Below, piece after piece: positions 51,526 through 62,500 of a stretch of 64,000 nucleotides of DNA. The DNA is from CAJQQY01 sp045104975. Its GTDB lineage: Bacteria; Bacteroidota; Bacteroidia; Chitinophagales; Saprospiraceae. The stretch lies in contig JBGCCY010000097.1 of the NCBI GenBank assembly GCA_045104975.1, positions 1 to 64,000 of the forward strand, given 5' to 3'. The position numbers were made by a program, and so were the translations under genes. Numbering within the stretch: position 1 is the stretch's first letter; the number at the start of each line of letters is the position of its first letter. The notes under the pieces were generated by a model. That model had not been told where the DNA came from. It saw only the letters and a program-made list of their open reading frames with translations, and made no database searches.

Positions 51526-52037
51526 TGTTAAGTAGATTAAGGTCTATAATCAGGTTTTTTATAAAAAATTAGGAAATAGGGAAATCAAAAAGTTACAAAT
51601 GTTGGTTTTGAGGGAATTGTTTCAGTTTCATATTTATTAACGGAAAGGAAGCTTTCAAAAAGTATTTTTTTTGTCAAAACTTAATCAATTAGTCAGCTAG
51701 GCGCAATATATTAATTTTTTAAAGTGTTAATTATTCAAATTACCCAACTGTTATTATATTACTTTCACGTCTTAAGTTATAATTAACGTTTGCTCTTGGA
51801 AGAATGTTATTTTTTATTGAAAAAATTAATATTTAATTTTCTCTTATTATTTTTGTGAATGATCCTTTCTCAAATAATGGTTTTTGAAAAGTAAAATTAA
51901 AGACAAAATATTCGTTTCTTTAGCTGTTGAAGCAACGTAACTCAAAAAAAATGATTCTAATAAATAGAATGATTAAAAGAACTATAGAAAGTAATATCAC
52001 CAAATAGCTATTCACCTCATTCAACTAAAACTTAACT
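51526..52037. other. Divergent intergenic gap before the PKD gene array
   Basis: About 510 very AT-rich bases. TATTTTTG at 51848-51855 matches the -7 consensus 182 bases before the TTG start of the first PKD gene. No frame or repeat was supported. The gap must also contain the TsaC promoter. Confidence 0.4.
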
Positions 52038-54302
52038 TTGAAAGTATTGAAAAAGTTAGCCATTATAATCATCTCATTTTTAGCGTTTTTTAACGCACAA
52101 GCTGCTCACATTATCGGAGGAGACATTACCTATGTTTGTTTAGGTAACAATCAGTATGAATTTACAATGAAAATTTATAGAGATTGTGCTAGCACGGGTG
52201 CTTTGTTTGATTCTGCTCCAGGAGCATTTACTGTAGGTTCGGTTACCGTTTATAAAGATGGAACAGTTGTGCCACATATTCCTACAGTAACATTAGCTGC
52301 TCCAGTAATTACTGATATTCCGGCTGATGTTTCTAATCCATGCCTGATTATTCCAGAGGATGTTTGTGTAGAAGAAGGAATTTATGTTTTCACCTTGACT
52401 CTACCAACTGACCCAAATAGTTATCATATTGTTTATCAGCGATGTTGTAGAAATAATTCTATCAATAATATTATTCTACCTGGAGAAACAGGTGCTACTT
52501 ATACGATAGAACTCACTCCTGAAGCACAACAAACTTCAACAGGATGTGTGAATAATAGTCCAACTTTTAATAATTTTCCTCCAATAATTATTTGTGTCAA
52601 TGAGCCAATTGATTTTGATCATTCGGCTTCAGATAGTGATGGAGATCAACTAGTCTATAAATTTTGTAGTCCTAAAGTAGGAGGAGGAACAGATGGAACG
52701 ATGGGAGGAGATGCGAATGCTTTTACGGGAGTAGCTCCTAATCCAGATTCTCCACCTCCATACTCAAATGTTTCTTTCATTGCCGGAACTTTTAGTCCAC
52801 TCAATCCGATGGGAGGAAATCCGCAAGTAACGATTGATGCAACAACTGGTTTAATTACAGGAATTCCAAATGCCGTAGGACAATATGTGGTTGGAGTTTG
52901 TGTAGAAGAATATCGAAATGGAGTTTTACTAAGTGTGGTCAAACGAGATTTTCAATTTAATGTAGAAAGTTGTGAGCCAACTGTTTTTGCTCAAATCCAA
53001 AATGATGAAGTGGTCAACGGAAATGAATTTGTCGTTAACTCTTGTGGAAATAATACGATTACATTCATAGATGAAAGTTTTGATCAAGCATTTATAAATA
53101 CCTATGATTGGAGTTTTGATTTGAACAATGGCGATACAGCGACTTCGACTACCCAAAATACGAGTATTACTTTTCCTGGTTTAGGAACTTACCAAGGTCA
53201 ATTAATCTTAAATCAAGGTTCGCCATGTGATGATACCGCAAATATTTTTGTCAATATTTATCCTGAAATAAATGCAGATTTTACTTATGCTTATGATACT
53301 TGTGTAGCTGGTCCAGTAAGTTTTAATAATCTATCTGCTTCAGGTGCTGGTGCGATTACGGGTAATCTATGGGAATACGGAGATGGAAACTCAGGCAACG
53401 ATGTTAATCCAGATTACCTCTATTCAGCACCTGGAAATATTCCAGTAACGTTGACTGTGGAAGATATGAATGGTTGTATAGATGATACAACTCAAGTAAT
53501 TGAATGGTATCCTGCGCCGCCGATTTTGATAATTGAACCAAGTATTTACAAAGGCTGTATTCCTCAAAATGTATTTTTTAATAATCTCTCCACGCCAATT
53601 GATGATACTTATGATATTGTTTGGGAGTTTGGAGATGGTAGTACTAGTGGCGAAATTAGTCCATCTTATATTTATGAGACACCGGGAGTTTATGATGTTT
53701 CTCTTACAGTAACTTCGCCAATTGGTTGTTCGATTAGTGATTTTTTCCCGAACTTGATAACGGTGGAACCATCACCTGTAGCGAATTTTACTTTTACTCC
53801 AAATGCTCCTACCAACTTCCAACCAGAGGTAGAATTTACAGATTTGTCGATTGATGCGGTGCAATGGTTTTGGAGTTTTAATGAAACAGAAACTTCATTT
53901 GATCAAAATCCTACGTATATTTTTCCAGATACAGGTTTGCAAAAAGTGACTTTGATTGTGACTCATGAATCAGGTTGCCAAGATACTTTGACACAATGTA
54001 TTGATGTAATTCCGAAAGTAGCTTACTTCTTACCGAATGCATTTACTCCAAATTTTGATTCTATCAATGATGAGTTTTTTGGAAAAGGCTTTTTTGTTGG
54101 AATGGAAAATTTCAATATGACCATTTGGAATCGATGGGGAGAATTGGTTTTTGAAACATCCGATCCCTTTGAAGGCTGGAATGGAAAAAAATTAAATAAT
54201 GGAAAAGATTCGCCCCAAGGGGTTTATGTCGTAGTGGTAACTTATACTGGTCCAAGGGGAGGAGATGTGGAATTGAAAGGGTTTGCGACGATTGTGAAAT
54301 AG
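52038..54302 (+). CDS. Secreted PKD-domain protein with T9SS type B sorting domain (copy 1)
   Basis: A 754-residue exported protein (signal ISFLAFFNAQA|AHI). An N-terminal region of about 290 residues starts HIIGGDITYVCLGNNQYEF and includes the conserved YQRCCRNNSINNI. Four PKD-like beta modules follow (about 315-405, 410-495, 496-585 and 586-665; for example WEFGDGST...SPSYIYETPG). A C-terminal type B sorting domain (about 668-754) begins YFLPNAFTPNFDSINDEF and has IWNRWGELVFETSDP and the QGVYVVVVTYTG end. T9SS would place it on the surface or release it. The start is a TTG, since no in-frame ATG lies near. It is the first of three paralogues. Confidence 0.83.
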   Translation: MKVLKKLAIIIISFLAFFNAQAAHIIGGDITYVCLGNNQYEFTMKIYRDCASTGALFDSAPGAFTVGSVTVYKDGTVVPHIPTVTLAAPVITDIPADVSNPCLIIPEDVCVEEGIYVFTLTLPTDPNSYHIVYQRCCRNNSINNIILPGETGATYTIELTPEAQQTSTGCVNNSPTFNNFPPIIICVNEPIDFDHSASDSDGDQLVYKFCSPKVGGGTDGTMGGDANAFTGVAPNPDSPPPYSNVSFIAGTFSPLNPMGGNPQVTIDATTGLITGIPNAVGQYVVGVCVEEYRNGVLLSVVKRDFQFNVESCEPTVFAQIQNDEVVNGNEFVVNSCGNNTITFIDESFDQAFINTYDWSFDLNNGDTATSTTQNTSITFPGLGTYQGQLILNQGSPCDDTANIFVNIYPEINADFTYAYDTCVAGPVSFNNLSASGAGAITGNLWEYGDGNSGNDVNPDYLYSAPGNIPVTLTVEDMNGCIDDTTQVIEWYPAPPILIIEPSIYKGCIPQNVFFNNLSTPIDDTYDIVWEFGDGSTSGEISPSYIYETPGVYDVSLTVTSPIGCSISDFFPNLITVEPSPVANFTFTPNAPTNFQPEVEFTDLSIDAVQWFWSFNETETSFDQNPTYIFPDTGLQKVTLIVTHESGCQDTLTQCIDVIPKVAYFLPNAFTPNFDSINDEFFGKGFFVGMENFNMTIWNRWGELVFETSDPFEGWNGKKLNNGKDSPQGVYVVVVTYTGPRGGDVELKGFATIVK

Positions 54303-54314
54303 GATAAGAATAAC

Positions 54315-54408
54315 GAATATCGAACAAGGATTTGTGAAAATTGACGATACTTCTCAAGAAAGAAATATATAAGTATTGTCAGTTTTCACAAATCCTTGTT
54401 CGATATTC
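54315..54408. repeat. 38-base inverted repeat of the GAATATCnAACAAGG family
   Basis: Arms 54315-54352 and 54371-54408 are inverted copies of 38 bases with two mismatches around an 18-base loop. The core GAATATCGAACAAGG is close to the arm at 21564. It follows the stop of PKD copy 1 by 12 bases. Confidence 0.82.
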
Positions 54409-54483
54409 TTCAGAAACTGCCGCCATTTGTACTTAATTTTTAATAGTTTTTTATTTCAAAACAAAAAGGGTGGATTTTATGTT

Positions 54484-54612
54484 AAAAATGCCGAAATTAC
54501 ATAGGTAATAATCTTGTACCAATCTATTGAAATAACAAATTCCCGAATTTTTCTATTGTTTTAACAAAATCAACAGCTGGATTTTTCATAAAATCCAATA
54601 AAAAAACAAGTG
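54484..54612 (+). promoter_or_regulatory. Duplicated leader of PKD copy 2
   Basis: AAAAATGCCGAAATTA (54484-54499) and a loosely matching stretch down to AAGTGATGAAAATAAA at the start also occur before copy 3, at almost the same distance from the ATG. It may carry a shared promoter or leader element. Confidence 0.5.
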
Positions 54613-56880
54613 ATGAAAATAAATCTACAAACACTTTTCTTGTTCCTATTTCTCTTTCCATTAGGATATCTTCAAGCAGCTCACGTTATCGGTGGGGAAT
54701 TAACCTATGTATGTTTAGGTAATGGTGATTATGAGATTACCATGAAAATTTATCGAGATTGCCAAGGGAATGGTGCAGGATTCGATGGCCCAGGGAATGG
54801 CCGGATGTCTATATATAATGGTAGCGATTTGTTGAATGAGTTTGATAAAATAGTCATGCCAGAACCTGTTATTACAGATATCCAACCAGACATTAATAAT
54901 CCATGTTTGATTTTACCTTCCAATGTTTGTGTAGAACAAGGTTTATATGTTTTTAATTTAAGTGATTTTAATATTGGTAATATTAATTTACCACTAAGCA
55001 CAGATAGTTATTACATCATATATCAGAGATGTTGTAGAAATAATTCAATCAATAATATTATTGACCCAGGTGGAACAGGTGCTACTTTTTATGTAGAAAT
55101 TACCCCTGAATCGCAAGCTTTATGTAATAATACGCCAACCTTTAATGAATTCCCACCTATTGTAATTTGTGTTAATGAACAATTAACTTTTGATCATTCT
55201 GCTACAGATATAGATGGTGATCTATTAGTATATGAATTATGTAGTCCATTGAAAGGAGGAGGAACTGCGGGTTGGCAAACACCAGGAAATGCTGCAGATT
55301 TTGATGGAACTAATCCAAACCCAGATGCACCACCACCATATGATAATGTTACTTTTGTTTCCGGAACTTTTGGGCCACTTGATCCAATTGGTGGAGATCC
55401 GCCCTTAAGTATTAATCCAACAACAGGAGTTTTATCAGGAATGCCAGATGCCGAAGGACAATATGTAGTTGGAATTTGTGTCAAAGAATATCGAAATGGA
55501 GTTTTATTGAGTACGATTCAAAGAGACTTTCAATTTAATGTAGCGTTTTGTGAACCGACAGTAGTTGCTTCAGTTGATGGAGATGATTTGATTCAGACTG
55601 ATCCGTTATTTCAATTTTATAATTGTAATGGAGATACGACCTTTAATTTTGTAGCACCGTCCTCTCAATTTATCAATGAATATTTGTGGGAGTTTGATCT
55701 AGGCGGATTGAATCCACTTTCGCTTAGTCAGCAAAGTGTTGATATAACTTTTCCGGGATATGGAGTTTATGAAGGGTTATTGATATTGAATCCAGGAACT
55801 GATTGTGGAGATACTGCTACTATTTCAGTAGAGATTTTTGAACCACCTACTGTAGATTTTACTTTCGAATATGATACTTGTGTGGCTGGGCCCGTTGTTT
55901 ATACAGATATGTCAACAGGGGTAACTGCCGGCATTGCTGAATGGGATTGGGATTTTGGAAATGGAGAATTTTCTGATACTCAAAGCCCAGTATTTAATTA
56001 TACTGACCCAGGAGTTTACAATGTATCACTTACCGTAATAGATGAAAATGGATGCTCGAATGAGATTATTCAAGAAGTGACTTGGTTGCCTGTCCCACCA
56101 TTAATTGTCATTGAGCCAAGTTCTTTTACAGGATGTGCTCCTTTGGATATTTTCTTTAATAATTTATCCACCCCGATTGATGATACTTATGAAATTATTT
56201 GGGATTATGGAGATGGAGGAATTGGAACTGATATCAGTCCATCTTATACTTATGATACACCTGGGAAGTATACGATTAATGTAGGGATTACCTCCCCGAT
56301 TGGATGTTATACGGAGAGAAATTTTCCTAATTTGATTCAAGTTGATTCTTTCCCAGAAGCAGATTTCTATTTTGGCCCTGATCGAATTACGAATTTTATG
56401 CCTGAGGTAAATTTCTTTGATAATTCTCTTAGAGATTATAAATGGCAATGGGACTTTGCAGGACAAGGTTTTTCCTATGAAGAGAATCCAACGTTTTCGT
56501 TTCCAGATACAGGACTTCAAATTATAGAATTGATTGTGACCACAGAAGCTGGTTGTATGGATACTATTCAAAAAGTAGTTGATGTGATTCCAGAAGTTCG
56601 ATACTTTTTACCAAATGCATTTACACCAAATGATGATACGGTTAATGATGAATTTAAAGGTGTGGGATATTATCGAGGTATGCGAGATTATTCCTTCCAG
56701 GTTTGGAATCGTTATGGTGAATTAGTTTTTGAAACACGTGATCCTGATGAAGGTTGGAATGGCCGAAAATATAATGGAGGTGGAAAAATGCCTCTTGGAG
56801 TTTACGTTTGTCAAGTGAGTTATAGGAGTCCCAGAGGGGTCCCGAAAGAAGTGCAAGGGTTTATAACTTTGATAAAATAA
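54613..56880 (+). CDS. Secreted PKD-domain protein with T9SS type B sorting domain (copy 2)
   Basis: A 755-residue paralogue of the gene at 52038. The ATG at 54613 is preferred to the GTG just before it because it begins the signal peptide KINLQTLFLFLFLFPLGYLQA. The layout is the same: N-terminal HVIGGELTYVCLGNGDYEI with YQRCCRNNSINNI, PKD-like modules (for example EWDWDFGNGEFSDTQSP and WDYGDGGIGTDISPSY), and the type B domain RYFLPNAFTPNDDTVNDEF with VWNRYGELVFETRDPDEGW and PLGVYVCQVSYR. It is much closer to copy 3 than to copy 1, and ends in a strong terminator. Confidence 0.85.
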   Translation: MKINLQTLFLFLFLFPLGYLQAAHVIGGELTYVCLGNGDYEITMKIYRDCQGNGAGFDGPGNGRMSIYNGSDLLNEFDKIVMPEPVITDIQPDINNPCLILPSNVCVEQGLYVFNLSDFNIGNINLPLSTDSYYIIYQRCCRNNSINNIIDPGGTGATFYVEITPESQALCNNTPTFNEFPPIVICVNEQLTFDHSATDIDGDLLVYELCSPLKGGGTAGWQTPGNAADFDGTNPNPDAPPPYDNVTFVSGTFGPLDPIGGDPPLSINPTTGVLSGMPDAEGQYVVGICVKEYRNGVLLSTIQRDFQFNVAFCEPTVVASVDGDDLIQTDPLFQFYNCNGDTTFNFVAPSSQFINEYLWEFDLGGLNPLSLSQQSVDITFPGYGVYEGLLILNPGTDCGDTATISVEIFEPPTVDFTFEYDTCVAGPVVYTDMSTGVTAGIAEWDWDFGNGEFSDTQSPVFNYTDPGVYNVSLTVIDENGCSNEIIQEVTWLPVPPLIVIEPSSFTGCAPLDIFFNNLSTPIDDTYEIIWDYGDGGIGTDISPSYTYDTPGKYTINVGITSPIGCYTERNFPNLIQVDSFPEADFYFGPDRITNFMPEVNFFDNSLRDYKWQWDFAGQGFSYEENPTFSFPDTGLQIIELIVTTEAGCMDTIQKVVDVIPEVRYFLPNAFTPNDDTVNDEFKGVGYYRGMRDYSFQVWNRYGELVFETRDPDEGWNGRKYNGGGKMPLGVYVCQVSYRSPRGVPKEVQGFITLIK

Positions 56881-56966
56881 ATATTTTTAAAGAGTCGTCA
56901 AGCGTTTCTTGTTTTCCGTGCTTACTATTTTAACGCAAGCCTTAAGACGAGACAATTATAAAAAAA

Positions 56967-57008
56967 AATGCCCACCGGTTCTGAATTGAATCGGCGGGCA
57001 TTTTTTTT
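56967..57008 (+). terminator. Terminator after PKD copy 2
   Basis: A stem of about 15 bases (56967-56981 with 56988-57002, interrupted by one mismatch pair) followed by an 8-base T-run. Confidence 0.88.
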
Positions 57009-57062
57009 GAAAAAAATTATTATAGTTATTTTTTAAAAAACGAAAAATGCAAATTTTCTTTA

Positions 57063-57190
57063 AAAAATGCCGAAATTAGATCATGTAAAGTTGACTAAAT
57101 TATTAAAAGATAATTTCCCAGATTTTTCTTTTTTTATAAAAAACAATTCGCAATAAGATTTTCAACAAAATCCTATTTAAAAAAAAAGTG
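57063..57190 (+). promoter_or_regulatory. Duplicated leader of PKD copy 3
   Basis: AAAAATGCCGAAATTA (57063-57078) recurs, 112 bases before the ATG against 113 in copy 2, with partial likeness through to the start. No such unit precedes copy 1. Confidence 0.5.
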
Positions 57191-59425
57191 ATGAAAATAA
57201 AACTACGAACAATTCTTTTCTTATTCTTTCTATTTCCATTAGGTTATATTCAAGCTGCTCATATTATTGGAGGAGATTTGACCTACCGTTGTTTAGCAAA
57301 TGGAGATTATAGAATTTATTTAAAAGTTTACCGAGATTGTCAAGCATCCAATGCAGCAGATTTTGATGGTACTCTTAATGGAAGGATGTCCATTTATAAT
57401 GGATCAGATTTATCAACTGAGTTTGCTAAAATCATTATGCCTAATCCAGAAATAAGTATGATTAATCCTAATCTTAATAATCCCTGTTTGATCTTACCAT
57501 CAAATGTATGTGTAGAACAAGGTGACTACCAATTCAATTTGAGTGCATTAGCTGTTGGAGCAATAGATTTACCATTGAGTACGGAGAGTTATTATATCAT
57601 TTATCAACGGTGTTGTAGAAATAACTCTATTTCTAATCTTATTAATCCAGGTGCAACAGGGGCTACATTTTATGTGGAAATTACACCTGAGGCTCAAGCG
57701 TTGTGTAATAATGCACCTGCTTTTAATAGTTTTCCTCCCATCGTTGTCTGTGTTAATGAAGAGTTAGTTTTTGATCATTCTGCTACAGATGCAGATGGTG
57801 ATTTATTGGTATATGAATTATGTAGTCCAATTACAGGAGGGAGTACCAATACTCCTAATCCAGATCCAGATGCACCGCCGCCTTATGATAATGTTACGTT
57901 TGTTGCGCCAACTTATGGACCGCTTGATCCGATTGGAGGAGATCCTCCGTTGAGTATTAATTCAACAACGGGCGTTTTAACAGGAACACCAGATGCCGAA
58001 GGACAATATGTAGTTGGGATTTGTGTCAAAGAATATCGAAATGGAATTTTATTAAGTACGATTCAAAGAGATTTTCAATTCAATGTAGCATTCTGTGAAC
58101 CAACTGTAGTTGCTACGGTTGATGGAGATTATTTTATACAGAGTGATTCAGTATTCCAATTTAATAATTGTGCAGGAGATACGACTTTAAATTTTACAGG
58201 ACCTATTTCCCCAATGATTACAGATTATTTATGGGAGTTTGATCTTGGAGGGTTAAATCCACTATCCTTAAATCAACAAAGTATTGATGTGACATTTCCA
58301 GGTTATGGAATCTATGAAGGATTATTAATTTTAAATCCTGGGACTGAATGTGGAGATACTGCTATGATAAATGTGGAAATTTCTGTACCACCAATGGTTG
58401 ATTTTTCATTTGACTATGATACTTGTGTCGCCGGACCAGTTACGTATGCTGATTTATCAGCAGGTGTAGATTCAGATATTGGGTTATGGTTTTGGGATTT
58501 TGGTGACAATGGAATATCGACTGAAGCGAATCCAGTTTATAGTTATACCGATCCTGGCATTTATCCAGTTACTTTAATAGTAACTGATGAAAATGGTTGT
58601 TCCAATGAATTGATTCAGGAAGTCACTTGGTTACCAGTACCACCCTTGATTGTTATTGAGCCGAGTTCATTTAAAGGATGTCAGCCGTTGGATATTTTCT
58701 TTAATAATTTATCTACTCCAATTGATGATACTTATGAGATCATTTGGGATTTTGGAGATGGAGGAATAGGAACAGATATTAGTCCATCGTATACTTATTA
58801 TGAACCAGGTGAATACACCATTCATGTAGAAATTACTTCTCCGATTGGTTGTTATACTGATAGATTTTTTCCTAATTTGATTAAAGTTGATTCTTTTCCA
58901 GAGGCAGATTTTTATTTCGGCCCTGATCGAATTACGAACTTTAAGCCTGAAGTAAATTTCTTTGACAACTCTCTCAGAGATTACAAATGGGAATGGGATT
59001 TTGCAGGACAAGGTTTTTCTTATGAAGAGAATCCAACGTTTTCATTTCCAGATACTGGACTTCAAATTGTAGAATTGATCGTGACTACCGAAGAAGGCTG
59101 TCGAGATACTATTCAAAAAATAGTTGATGTGATTCCAGAAGTTCGATATTTTTTACCAAATGCATTTACGCCAAATGATGATACGGTGAATGATGAATTT
59201 AAAGGAGCGGGATATTATCGAGGTATGCGAGATTATACTTTCCAGGTTTGGAATCGTTATGGTGAATTAGTTTTTGAAACACGTGATCCTGATGAAGGTT
59301 GGAACGGACGGAAATATAATGGAGGTGGAAAAATGCCTCTTGGAGTATACGTTTGTCAAGTGAGTTATAGGACTCCAAGGGGAGTGCCGCAAGAGGTGCA
59401 AGGATTTATAACTTTGATAAAATAG
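57191..59425 (+). CDS. Secreted PKD-domain protein with T9SS type B sorting domain (copy 3)
   Basis: The 744-residue third paralogue starts at the ATG at 57191 with the signal KIKLRTILFLFFLFPLGYIQA. Its N-terminal region has HIIGGDLTYRCLANGDYRI and YQRCCRNNSISNL. The PKD-like modules include LWFWDFGDNGISTEANP and WDFGDGGIGTDISPSY, and the C-terminal domain has RYFLPNAFTPNDDTVNDEF and VWNRYGELVFETRDPDEGW. Compared with copy 2 it lacks a dozen residues in the N-terminal region (after the SPITGGS segment). The last about 170 residues are nearly identical to copy 2, pointing to a recent duplication or gene conversion. Confidence 0.85.
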   Translation: MKIKLRTILFLFFLFPLGYIQAAHIIGGDLTYRCLANGDYRIYLKVYRDCQASNAADFDGTLNGRMSIYNGSDLSTEFAKIIMPNPEISMINPNLNNPCLILPSNVCVEQGDYQFNLSALAVGAIDLPLSTESYYIIYQRCCRNNSISNLINPGATGATFYVEITPEAQALCNNAPAFNSFPPIVVCVNEELVFDHSATDADGDLLVYELCSPITGGSTNTPNPDPDAPPPYDNVTFVAPTYGPLDPIGGDPPLSINSTTGVLTGTPDAEGQYVVGICVKEYRNGILLSTIQRDFQFNVAFCEPTVVATVDGDYFIQSDSVFQFNNCAGDTTLNFTGPISPMITDYLWEFDLGGLNPLSLNQQSIDVTFPGYGIYEGLLILNPGTECGDTAMINVEISVPPMVDFSFDYDTCVAGPVTYADLSAGVDSDIGLWFWDFGDNGISTEANPVYSYTDPGIYPVTLIVTDENGCSNELIQEVTWLPVPPLIVIEPSSFKGCQPLDIFFNNLSTPIDDTYEIIWDFGDGGIGTDISPSYTYYEPGEYTIHVEITSPIGCYTDRFFPNLIKVDSFPEADFYFGPDRITNFKPEVNFFDNSLRDYKWEWDFAGQGFSYEENPTFSFPDTGLQIVELIVTTEEGCRDTIQKIVDVIPEVRYFLPNAFTPNDDTVNDEFKGAGYYRGMRDYTFQVWNRYGELVFETRDPDEGWNGRKYNGGGKMPLGVYVCQVSYRTPRGVPQEVQGFITLIK

Positions 59426-59446
59426 AATGAAATTTTTAGTGAAAAA

Positions 59447-59485
59447 ACGCCCAACGGTAACATTGTGAATCGTTGGGCGTTTTTT
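59447..59485 (+). terminator. Terminator after PKD copy 3
   Basis: A perfect 10-base stem (59447-59456 with 59471-59480) with an A-run before and a T-run after, 22 bases before the protease start. Confidence 0.9.
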
Positions 59486-59507
59486 GTGAAAAAATAAAAC
59501 CTCCACA

Positions 59508-62500
59508 ATGAATCATTATAAAATAACTGCTTGGTCAATCGTCATTATTTGTTTTTCTTTTTTTGGAAAAATAAATGCTCAAACGGAATCCGCATCGTTT
59601 GAAATTTTATTTAAAAAAGAAATAGTTGTTTTAGAGGAGAATTTTAAATCACTAAAAGGAGATGTCCTATTTGGAAAAGAAGAGGTAACTGAGGGGAAAT
59701 ATTTTCGGCTGATTCAGTTTTATGAAATCCCCAATTCAACTATTCAAAGAGAGATGAAAAAACTTGGAATTGTATTGTTAGAATATCTTCCCAATAAGGC
59801 ATATTTCGCAAGTTTACCTGCCGATTTAGATTTTTATGCATTTAAGAAATTGCCGATTCGAAGTATCTCCAAAATAAAATCGAATTGGAAAACAACTAAC
59901 CAATTTCAAAATAAAGACTTTGGTGCGTGGGCATTTGATGGAAAAAATATATCACTTTCGGTTTTTTATTTTAAAAACATATCTAAGGATTTTGTGAAAA
60001 AAACTTTTGAGAAAAATGGATTTCAAGTTTTAAATGCATCAAAACATTTTCCAATTCTTAAAATAAAAACACCCATTCATTCTGTTGATTTAATTGCAGC
60101 ATTTCCTTTTGTTAGTTTTGTCGGTCAAATTTCTGAACCAGGAAAACCCGAAGGCGACCCTTCTCGACATTTACATCGGAGTAATATTTTGGATGCTGAT
60201 TTTCCAACAGGAAGACATTATGATGGAACTGGAATTCGGGTAATGGTTCGAGATGATGGAGCAGTTGGACCACATATTGATTTTCAAGGAAGGCTTACTC
60301 AGGGAACGAACTATGGCGGTGGACATGGTGATGCCGTAGCAGGAATGGTCGGTGCCGCAGGTAATTTAGATCCCACTCAACGTGGAGCAGCTAAAGGAGC
60401 AGAAATTTATGTGCGAGATTATCAATCAGATTTTTTGGATGGAATAATTGATTTGCATCAAAATGAAAATGTCTTATTGACCAATTCATCCTACTCTGAT
60501 GGATGCAATAATGGATACAATGATAATGCTTCGACGGTTGATTTTCAGGTTTTTGAAAACCCCACTTTGATGCATGTTTTTTCTGCAGGGAATGCTGGGG
60601 AGTCAGATTGTAATTATGGCGCCGGTGCCAACTGGGGGAATATTACGGGCGGTCATAAAATTGGGAAAAACGTTTTTACTATCGGCAATGTCCAATCTGA
60701 CGGAACGCTTGAAAGTAAAAGTAGCCACGGCCCAACCACCGATGGAAGAATCAAACCAGACCTTTGTGCCAATGGTGTGATGACCACGACAACTGCTAAT
60801 AATCAATATACCAGTACGAATGGAACCTCTTTCGCAGCGCCAGCTGTGATGGGAGTGATGGCTCAACTATATCAAGCACATCAAGAGTTACAAGGTGAAA
60901 TTCCAACCTCTGCGTTGATTAAATCAATTATGCTTAATACCGCAACTGACATTGAAAATGAAGGACCTGATTTTCGATCGGGATGGGGAGTCGTCAATGC
61001 ACATCGAGCCGTTCGTTGCTTGGAAGATGAAAGATATTTAGAAGATGAGATAGAACAAGGTGAAATTAATTCTCATAACATGACACTTCCAAATGATGTT
61101 CGACAACTCAAAGTCATGTTGTATTGGGCTGATGAAGAGGGCATTCCAAATGTAGCAAAAGCATTAGTAAATGATTTGGACTTAAATCTTACAGCTCCAG
61201 GTGGAGCGGTTTATTTACCTTGGATTTTGGATGAGTCACCTGATCCGATAGCATTAAGTTTGCCTGCCACTCAGGGAGAAGATCATCTCAATAATATGGA
61301 GCAAGTAGTCATCAATAATCCAGTTGCTGGAGTTTACAATTTTAATGTTGAAGGATTTGAAATACCTTTTGGAAATGTGAAATATTATATTTCTTATGAA
61401 ATCGTTACAGACGAAATGACTTTGATTTTTCCAAATGGGGGAGAAGGGTTAGTACCAAATGAAATAGTGAAGATTCATTGGGAAGCTTACGATCAATCAA
61501 ATAATTACCTCTTGGAATATTCAAGTGATGAAGGAAATACTTGGAATAATATTGCTTCGATTGATGGCGGAATTCGGAGTTATGATTGGGAAATACCAAA
61601 CTTAGCAACTGGCAAAGCACAAGTAAGAATAAGTAATAACAATACTTCAGATATAAGTGATGCAAATTTTTCTATTAGCTCAATTCCTACAAATTTGGAA
61701 GTCGAGCAAGTCTGTTATAATTCCATTCGACTAGTTTGGGAAGATCTACCCACAGCTAACTTTTATGAAGTTTTTACATTGGGAGAAAAATATATGGAAT
61801 CCATTGGAACAACCTCAGAACTATTTTTTGAGACTTCCATTGCGGATCCGACCGCAGATAACTGGTTTGCAATTCGAGCATTGGGTGATGATGAAATGGT
61901 GAGTAGAAGAACGCTTGCCATTTTATATAATAACGATATTTTAAACTGTCCAACTGAATCTGATTTAGTGGCAGAAGAAATAATTGCGCCAGTAGCAGGA
62001 GTGGTAACACTTTGTGATGACTACGTGGAAACAGTTATTTTTAAAATTGCAAATGCGGGAATTACCACACTTTCTGATTTTGAAATGTCTTATCAATTAA
62101 ATGATGAACCTGTTGTGACTGAATTATATTCAGGGTTTTTGGGAAGTAGTTTTATCTTTTCTTATATTTTTAATACACCTCTAACTATTTCATCATCAGG
62201 GAATTATACATTAAAAATGTGGGTAAATGATTTTACAGATCCTGCTAAATATAATGATTCCCTTTCGGTTGATTTTGAAGTAATTATTTCTCCACCTGCA
62301 GTTTTAGATATTTTTGAAGATTTTGAATCAACTGTTTTTCCTCCTACTAATTGGGGCGTAGATAATTTAGACAACGGAATTACATGGGCTGAAAAGATAG
62401 TCATTGGAAGCGATGGGAATATGACGAATACAGCTTGGATAGATAATTTTAATTACAACGGAAATGGAGCTGAAGATGAATTAATTACGATGACCTTGGA

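Noticed and set aside
52038..59425. CRISPR or microsatellite-type repeats in the PKD array
   Set aside because: The repetition is due to paralogous coding modules at protein level, with no short direct repeats and spacers.
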